Shown: positions 58,195 to 64,000 of the stretch, piece after piece | How positions within the stretch are numbered: the stretch's first letter is position 1 | Layout: the number at the start of each line of letters is the position of its first letter | NCBI GenBank assembly: GCA_038503075.1 | Contig: JBCAML010000020.1 | Coordinates: 992,001 to 1,056,000, forward strand | Direction: 5' to 3' | DNA from: Gyromitra esculenta | Lineage: Eukaryota > Ascomycota > Pezizomycetes > Pezizales > Discinaceae | DNA length: 64,000 nucleotides | Made by a program: the position numbers and the translations under genes | The notes under the pieces: generated by a model | The model's input: only the letters and a program-made list of their open reading frames with translations | Database searches by the model: none | Told to the model about the DNA's origin: nothing

Positions 58195-58286
58195 GTACAG
58201 CCGGGCAAGAAAAGTCTCGACACCCCCATGGCTAGTGACTGTCTCATTAGCGAGGTAGAGTGTTAAGACTCTTCGTATACGGCTGC
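58195..58286. mobile_element. Foldback element, family B copy 2 (about 92 bp)
   Basis: Left arm GTACAGCCGGGCAAGAAAAG then TCTCGACACCCC; right arm, other strand, GCAGCCGTATACGAAGAGTC then TTAACACTCTACC. The core AAGAAAAGTCTCGACACCCC is identical to copy 1 at 43852. The right arm is more diverged, so the hairpin is weaker than in copy 1. Confidence 0.65.
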
Positions 58287-60238
58287 AATATCAATCTAAA
58301 AACTTCAACACTTGACTAAATCTGAGGTTATATTCTAGATCTAAGAGAATATTCTAAGCTATTATTACTACAGTACTTTTCTGTTAAATCATAGTTTTAT
58401 TGTTTTTTTTAATAGGTACAAGATTACAGTTAAAATACTACATATAGTACGGCTACTAAATATAAGGAAATGGTGTTGTTAACGTTTTCTCGTACTGTAC
58501 ATGTCCTCCAGCAGTCCATCTAGAAAGTTCATAATTGGTACCGAGGTGTTGTTTTAAACAATGCATCAGGAGTGATTCTTGGAGTCACAATAGATCACTC
58601 ATTTTCAACACGCGCAGTCATTATGTATATCTGGGGAGTGATTTTTTCTACCAGTTCGGGAAAGCTTGCTGAAAGATTCGGGGATACCATCAGAACTCCC
58701 CGATGCAGGGGAGAGGGTTACAATGGGGCCCTGAAGACAGGAGTGATTTATGGTGACGTAACACACAAAGTTACGATCGTACGAACCTCTTCTGAAGGTT
58801 TAACTTTTTACGGTTGACAATAGATTTTTTGAAATGTTCATTATCGTTTATTTACGTACGGTTGTTTGATGTGTTCAAATTTAAGGGTTGTAGTTATGAC
58901 GTGGATTCTGAAACGTGATCGGCAGCACTACGTCGTCACATTATTATCAGTCACTCCAATTACCAAATCTCATCTGGATTCTAGCTGAACTGTTTACAAG
59001 TCTACAGGTCTGTTGTGGCGAACCACCCATTTCGCCTGCGGCCTAGACTCAGGCTTATCCTTCTATAGGTAGAGTTGACATCTAGAAGTTACTGATAGTG
59101 AACAGTTGGCAAAACTGCGGCGGGCTATCAATCCTAAAAATATACGCCTATCGCAGTCATAATCATAATCCTCCACCCTCGAGACTCTTCGATAGGGTCC
59201 GACAAGCAGGTGGTGTAATAGGAAATAGAGGTATTCTTCCCCCGAAAGACCGGATGCTTGCGATTATAGGTGGAGAGTCGAGCCTGGGTGTTATATGATG
59301 ACCTTCGGCGCCATGGCCACTTGTTTATATGTTGGGCTTTGAGCTTTGAGCTTTGAGCCCACTTGCCGTTATCCTCGTTTTCTTTTACCTAAATAAACCA
59401 AATACACTATTCATAGACAATAATATTAACCAGTAAATTTGATCGTTCGCGACATCAATAAAACGTCCTCCCTTAATCTGTTAATTCTAATCAAGGTTTA
59501 GAGTACAAATGTATTTGGGAGCCACGATGTGGGAGCCTTCTGAAACGAAATATTTAGCATATTCATCACGCACCTCTTTCATTATCATTTTGTACCGAAT
59601 CATCTGCCTTTAGTAAAGTTCACGTGCCGATCCTAGCTCCTGGATACAGATAGTATTCTAATTTTTAATTAAAACTAACGGCTAGGGAACAGGTGAGAAA
59701 ATCTGATTCGAATTGTGGCTATGGTGGATGAAAGTGGTTGCGAAAAGCAGCACTGAGTAATGACAGTATGGGAACACACGGATTAAATATTGGCAAGTAT
59801 TAAAGTAGTTATAGTATGTAACGTATATTGAATGAATGTCATTTTGTATTAAAAGCTGGCAACGATGATTTTGGCCTTTAAGTTGGGTGTACGTGTAATC
59901 GGAAGAGCAGACCCGAACATAAAACCTGACATCAAAGATAACTGGAACCGCTTATACATAAATGTACATAAGAAGGTTGGTATAGCTTGATACTTGGAAT
60001 TTTCGCAGAAATCTAATCCTTCCTGACAAACTCGAATTTGGAGTTGGAGAATTCTGCTAGAGCGAGTGTTATTATTTACCTTCGCCCTCCCCCCCATCCT
60101 CGTTGTAGCATAAGATATCTGCCAAAAAACCTTCCTAGAAATGAGTGCTTTTATCACAATCTTCATTTCCCTTAGCCTAGCACCCAGAAAAATTACAACT
60201 TTAGATGCGAGAAGTTTCTTATCCCCGTTTCCATGCAT
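58287..60238. other. Gene-free intergenic DNA
   Basis: Short frames only. A three-fold GAGCTTT tandem lies at about 59341-59359. The right end is the 3' flank of the BED-finger gene. Confidence 0.45.
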
Positions 60239-61433
60239 TCAATCATCCACGGCATCCCGCAAATCTTGCAGCAGTGGATCGGAATTCCCTCTCTTCCTTT
60301 TCGTGCCGACGCTACCGCTCGCGATCATAAGCTGCATCTTAAGCATCTGGTTCTGATGCTCTAATTTTCGATTCTGGTCCTCCAGCTTACGGTTTCTGGC
60401 ATCGAGCTTGTCAACCTTTTCTTCCAGTTTATCGGCGCGCGTCTCCAGCCTTTCGATCCGTCTCGCTTTTTGCACGTTCTCATATTCGAGGAAGTCAACC
60501 AGAGATGAGGATGCTGGGGGGACACGGTCCGGGTTATTTACTGGTTCTTCGGACTGCACCTGCAGTCTCTTGTGCGCCGAGGAAGCGCGCGAATATGCGG
60601 GTAAGCGGTACTGTGGCGGTTGGCGCTGTTGGCTAGAGTTTGTGGATTGTGGTGGAGATAAATTTGGCGATGGTGTGGCAGCACGGAGCGTTGCGTCAAG
60701 CTCCGAGTCGAACGGGGGAGGCTGGGGGAGGGTGTAGCCTGAAGAAGACACGGCACTGAGATCTGCGGTGTTCGGGTCGCCGAGAGCATCGCGATCGGTA
60801 TCAGCGCCAGAGGGATCTTCGTCGTTGAAGCCGTCGAGGCCCGGGAGCTCCCAAGGGATCACCCGAGCTTCGGGGACGTCCCAGGAGAAGTTCGGATGTG
60901 CGCCGGTAGGAGGCAGTCTATTGTTGACGCGTAGATTCCTGTGCTTTACGATGAGCAACCTGGCATCATGGACATCTTCGGATTCCAGCACCGGGAATCT
61001 ACCATTGCTTTCTCAACGCGTCACAGGTCCGTTTTTTGAAGCCGTTTGCTTCAGCCCAGTTATTATATTCCAGGACTACCTGCCACTCCTGGTCATCGTT
61101 CTCCAATGGGTGAAGCCTCACCAGCCTCAGGAACTCTTCAGTTTCCGCATCTCCAAATACCCCCTTCTCGGCACCGCCGTGGGGTCTACTTCTCGGTTTT
61201 GCTGTCCCTGAAACCGTAGTCTCCGCTTCCTTGGCCTCCACACGAACGATTTGCTCACGCTCTTCTGGAGTGAGGCCTGTACACTCCTCAACTAGATGTC
61301 TGGTCCGCTCCTCTGACCTTCCCTTAGGGATTTTCTTCTGGCACCGTACGCATGATACTTGATACTTGTTGGAGCGGTTCTGGAGCGCGGCGTCTTTGTT
61401 GAAGTATTCAGCCCATTTGAACGGGCGCGGCAT
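60239..61433 (-). CDS. BED-like finger / SANT-like / coiled-coil protein, two exons
   Basis: Predicted 383 residues, probably a DNA-binding nuclear protein. Exons 61433-61003 and 60959-60239 are joined by a very short (43-bp) GTAGAT...GCCAG intron that fixes the frame change (RKQW to LLIVKHRN). Start at MPRPFKWAEYF (61433); the frame is open farther upstream but that part looks like leader. Residues about 25-55 hold a BED-type finger (CVRC then HLVEEC). Residues about 100-155 (EEFLRLVRLHPLENDDQEW, YNNWAEANGFKKRTCDALRK) fit a Myb/SANT-like domain of the kind found in fungal repeat families. A Ser/Pro-rich linker leads to a C-terminal coiled coil (RLETRADKLEEKVDKLDARN) and a basic KRKRGN tail, a possible nuclear signal. 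It could be a transcription factor or a domesticated transposon protein. Confidence 0.72.
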
Positions 61434-63558
61434 AGTTCTGAGTGAGGCGGAATTCTCTCTGGGATTAGAGAGGGTTCTTCTCAGCAACTCTGATAACTCG
61501 GGGTATTTTGTCAAGCAGATGGCTGTGCTGGGATTAGATATGATCGACAAGGACAACTAAGCGAGGGGATGTCCAAGAACAACCGAGTTACGCGCGATAA
61601 TCTTCAATCTTGGAATTTATTGTCTTGCTCTTTGCTGGAGACATGAGATAATCAATGAACTGTTTCTATCGGTTTTTTCGTTGCGATTTTTTGGCACAGC
61701 CCGTAATTGGGCCCTGCGAAAGAAAGGAAGGGAAAAAAGCCATATAGATCCCTTTGAGTAAAAAATACCGGAAATACAACTGTATTTTTCTTCAAGCTTT
61801 TCCTGGGGATTGTTTGAAGCCAGGATAGTATGTTTATTCCGGAGTTTGTGGCAGTACATGTACATACACGCAGTTGTATCCCACGCTGTGAGTGTGTTTG
61901 GGATCAGGCAGTCTCTTGTGAGGCTTAGTTACCTGGGGAACTCCTGACCTCAAATACACGCGGTGTGCATACATGTGGCCGAGCTTGGGGAAACTTCTCC
62001 ACATGGGGTAAATAGGACATCTCCATCGCGTTAGAGTGTTGAATGAGTGATAATAGGCAGGAGAACTCTCAGTTGATTGACGTCAAATTAGACTCAGTAA
62101 TATTCTTAGTCGCTTAGGTCAAGGCTTATTAATACCAGCACCGGGCGCTTGCAGGAATGAAAGAAATGCCAAACTCAGTCTTGAGAACATCCTTTAATCT
62201 TAATTCACGTCAAGCAACTGCTGCGGCGCTGAGATATAGACGCTAGGTATCTCTCTTGCAGTGAACTACATGTACGTAACATACACCCCAGCCATTGTGA
62301 CATCTAGCTTGGTGCCATTCGGTATATCCCCAGGGCCGATGAGTATGATGACAAGCAGGAGGAGTAGCAGGAATTAATATCGCCAAACGCTAGCATCCAT
62401 TATATCCGAAAAGTCCTCAGGTCAGCACTTGAGCAATCACGCGGCAAGATCTACCCATCCAAAGTCACATTTGCCTCAAGGAATGCACCTCAATTGGTTG
62501 GGATAAGTGTTACCATACATATATGGACTTATGGGGTTCTGCGTCAAGCAAATCCTCGTTGCTGACGATCACCATCAGCTATATGGGTGCATGTATTTTC
62601 CGAAAAGTGCCATTTCCGAAGGTGGTGCTAGGTGAGCCGCATGCGCGTATGCGGTCCCACACATGTGCACCTGCACACTTCTTCCCAAGATCCCATAGTG
62701 AATGTTCCACGGATCCACTCTCGAAGATAGCATGAAATTTTGCATATTAATCATTGGATGACCCCGCATTGCTCTTCTGACAAGACGAACCGACTACGAC
62801 AGCTTGTCATGCTGATAATAAGCGAGTCGGCAATTTTCCGAATTTATCTGGTAACATCTCAGATTGCCAGTATCAGTCAGTGTTACCTATAACTACACTA
62901 CCTGTTTTCTTTTCCTTTAGTTGGCGGAACAGCAGAATCATGTAGGTAGAATCCGCTCTACGTACATGTAAATGCAGGAAATTCCCAATATCTGCGGGTA
63001 TGCATGAGGCAGACCTTTCCCGCTGGTCGTAAACACGCAGCTTGAGAAAAAAAAGTTTGAGTCGCTGCAAGTTGCTGTTCTTGATGGCGGCAATTTCCGA
63101 CTTCCTGGGTCGTGATAAAAGCCAAGCTAGCATTGATTATAGGTACTGAGAAACCCACCTGATGATACCCTTCTTCCAGGAGACGGTTATCTTGATTTCG
63201 CTTGAACTGTAGTCGTAGTTAGCCTTGTACCCAAGCCTTGCGACTGAGCAAAGATTTCGGTTGCGGGGAACAATGAGGTGACCCTTCTCCTGACAATTAA
63301 CCTTTCTATGCCCGAAAATAACAGCTAATCTGAGATCTTTCAGCTGTGTGCTTCCAGGCCCAGCCCTACCCGTTTCTCGTTCACGTACACCCTAAAACGG
63401 AATATAAAATTCAACAAGCGAGTTGGCTTGGGCGGCTCCAGAAACTCCAGAAGATCTTCAGATTAACACCTAGCTTCCTTGCTGCTTAAGTTGATCTTTA
63501 CCAAAACCTTGCCAATAATCTGTCCGATTTCAGAAGTGGGGGAGGAGTTACATGTATT
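61434..63558. other. Intergenic with TACATGTA sites
   Basis: No supportable gene. TACATGTA at 61855-61862, 62267-62274, 62963-62970 and 63549-63556. A near-palindrome CCGCATGCGCGTATGCGG lies at about 62638-62655. Frames at 62873-63158 overlap in two phases and are not called. Confidence 0.45.
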
Positions 63559-63935
63559 TTAGCCCCTTGGTTGAGCTCGAGCTCGAGCTTTGGGTTCCTG
63601 AGGTCTCGAGGCCTGAGTGGCTGACGAATCGGCAGTATCCGCGCCATCACTCGCAATGCGTGTGCGCATTGCGCGCGTTTTCAGTTCACGCTGCTGCTTG
63701 AGAACATCCACCTCTGTTTCTGGGGGTTGATTCTCCAGGACCTCTTGAGAGATACAGCAATCTGACCCAATTAGCTCGAGCTTTTTATCAGCGCAAAAAC
63801 TGATATCAAGAATGCCGCCTTCAACTCCGCAGGCGCCTGCGAGTTGCGTAGAAATTTCGCCGACGCATCATCAGCGTATGATACCTCAATCGCTAGGTTC
63901 ATGATATTATATTTTCTGCTGATCATCCGATCCAT
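63559..63935 (-). pseudogene. Possible decayed reading frame, function unknown
   Basis: From an ATG at 63935 a frame reads MDRMISRKYNIMNLAIEVSY... to FALIKSSS and stops. Shifting by one base at a run of five A (about 63786-63790) opens a second frame, LELIGSDCCISQEVLENQPP..., which continues through a charged helix (VLKQQRELKTRAMRTRIASD) and a Ser/Ala-rich tail to a stop at 63559-63561. This looks like one small protein gene with a single-base loss in an A-run, but it may be spliced or spurious. It lies near the window edge. No family recognised. Confidence 0.25.
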
Positions 63936-64000
63936 CTTTGCAGGAAACCGCCTTCAAACCAACTCTTCTATAGTTCTCACTTTGGATTAAGCTTCGTTCT

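Noticed and set aside
1..64000. CRISPR arrays, operons, bacterial promoters and ribosome binding sites
   Set aside because: The window is eukaryotic nuclear DNA; no regularly spaced direct-repeat arrays were seen, and the few tandem repeats are two- or three-copy.

Overview
This is a stretch of nuclear DNA from a filamentous ascomycete. The evidence is short spliceosomal introns (43 to 158 bp) with GT-AG borders and CTNAY-type branch sites, widely spaced genes, and fungal families (class II myosin of about 2,400 residues, RTA1-like protein, PFA5-type palmitoyltransferase, NmrA-like protein, Red1-like zinc-finger protein). The general look suggests a Leotiomycete, but that is a guess and no species can be named from sequence alone.

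Layout. 0.1-1.3 kb: a four-exon phosphotyrosine phosphatase gene with a GC-AG intron. 1.3-11.4 kb: gene-poor DNA holding a solo LTR, three small palindromic elements, a 0.6 kb terminal-inverted-repeat (TIR) element, and a multi-pass membrane protein pseudogene whose stops are all one transition from sense codons. 11.4-28.5 kb: a dispersed cluster of five MYND zinc-finger paralogues (three on the minus strand, two on the plus strand, one of them dead), interleaved with an NmrA-like gene, a hypothetical gene, a poorly resolved spliced locus and a nest of transposon remnants at 24.1-25.1 kb. 29.8-31.5 kb: PFA5-type palmitoyltransferase. 34.5-37.6 kb: a conserved-looking unknown gene and an RTA1-like seven-helix protein. 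40.6-41.9 kb: a secreted or type I membrane protein with a His-rich stalk and a cytoplasmic PPAY motif. 44.2-57.4 kb: the gene-dense core, a nine-exon class II myosin facing a six-exon Red1/ZFC3H1-like nuclear RNA-decay protein across a shared 0.9 kb promoter. 60.2-61.4 kb: a BED-finger/SANT-like/coiled-coil putative DNA-binding protein. The last 2.5 kb is mostly empty, with one decayed reading frame.

The housekeeping genes (myosin, Red1-like, PFA5, phosphatase) have complete motifs and splice cleanly. The accessory left half is shaped by local duplication (MYND family) and small mobile elements. Two observations stand out as possibly undescribed: the MYND cluster, whose members share an unnamed C-terminal domain of about 120 residues, and a strong excess of the palindrome TACATGTA, found by eye about 19 times and only outside exons. 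All exon borders were derived by hand; I ran no alignment or database search.
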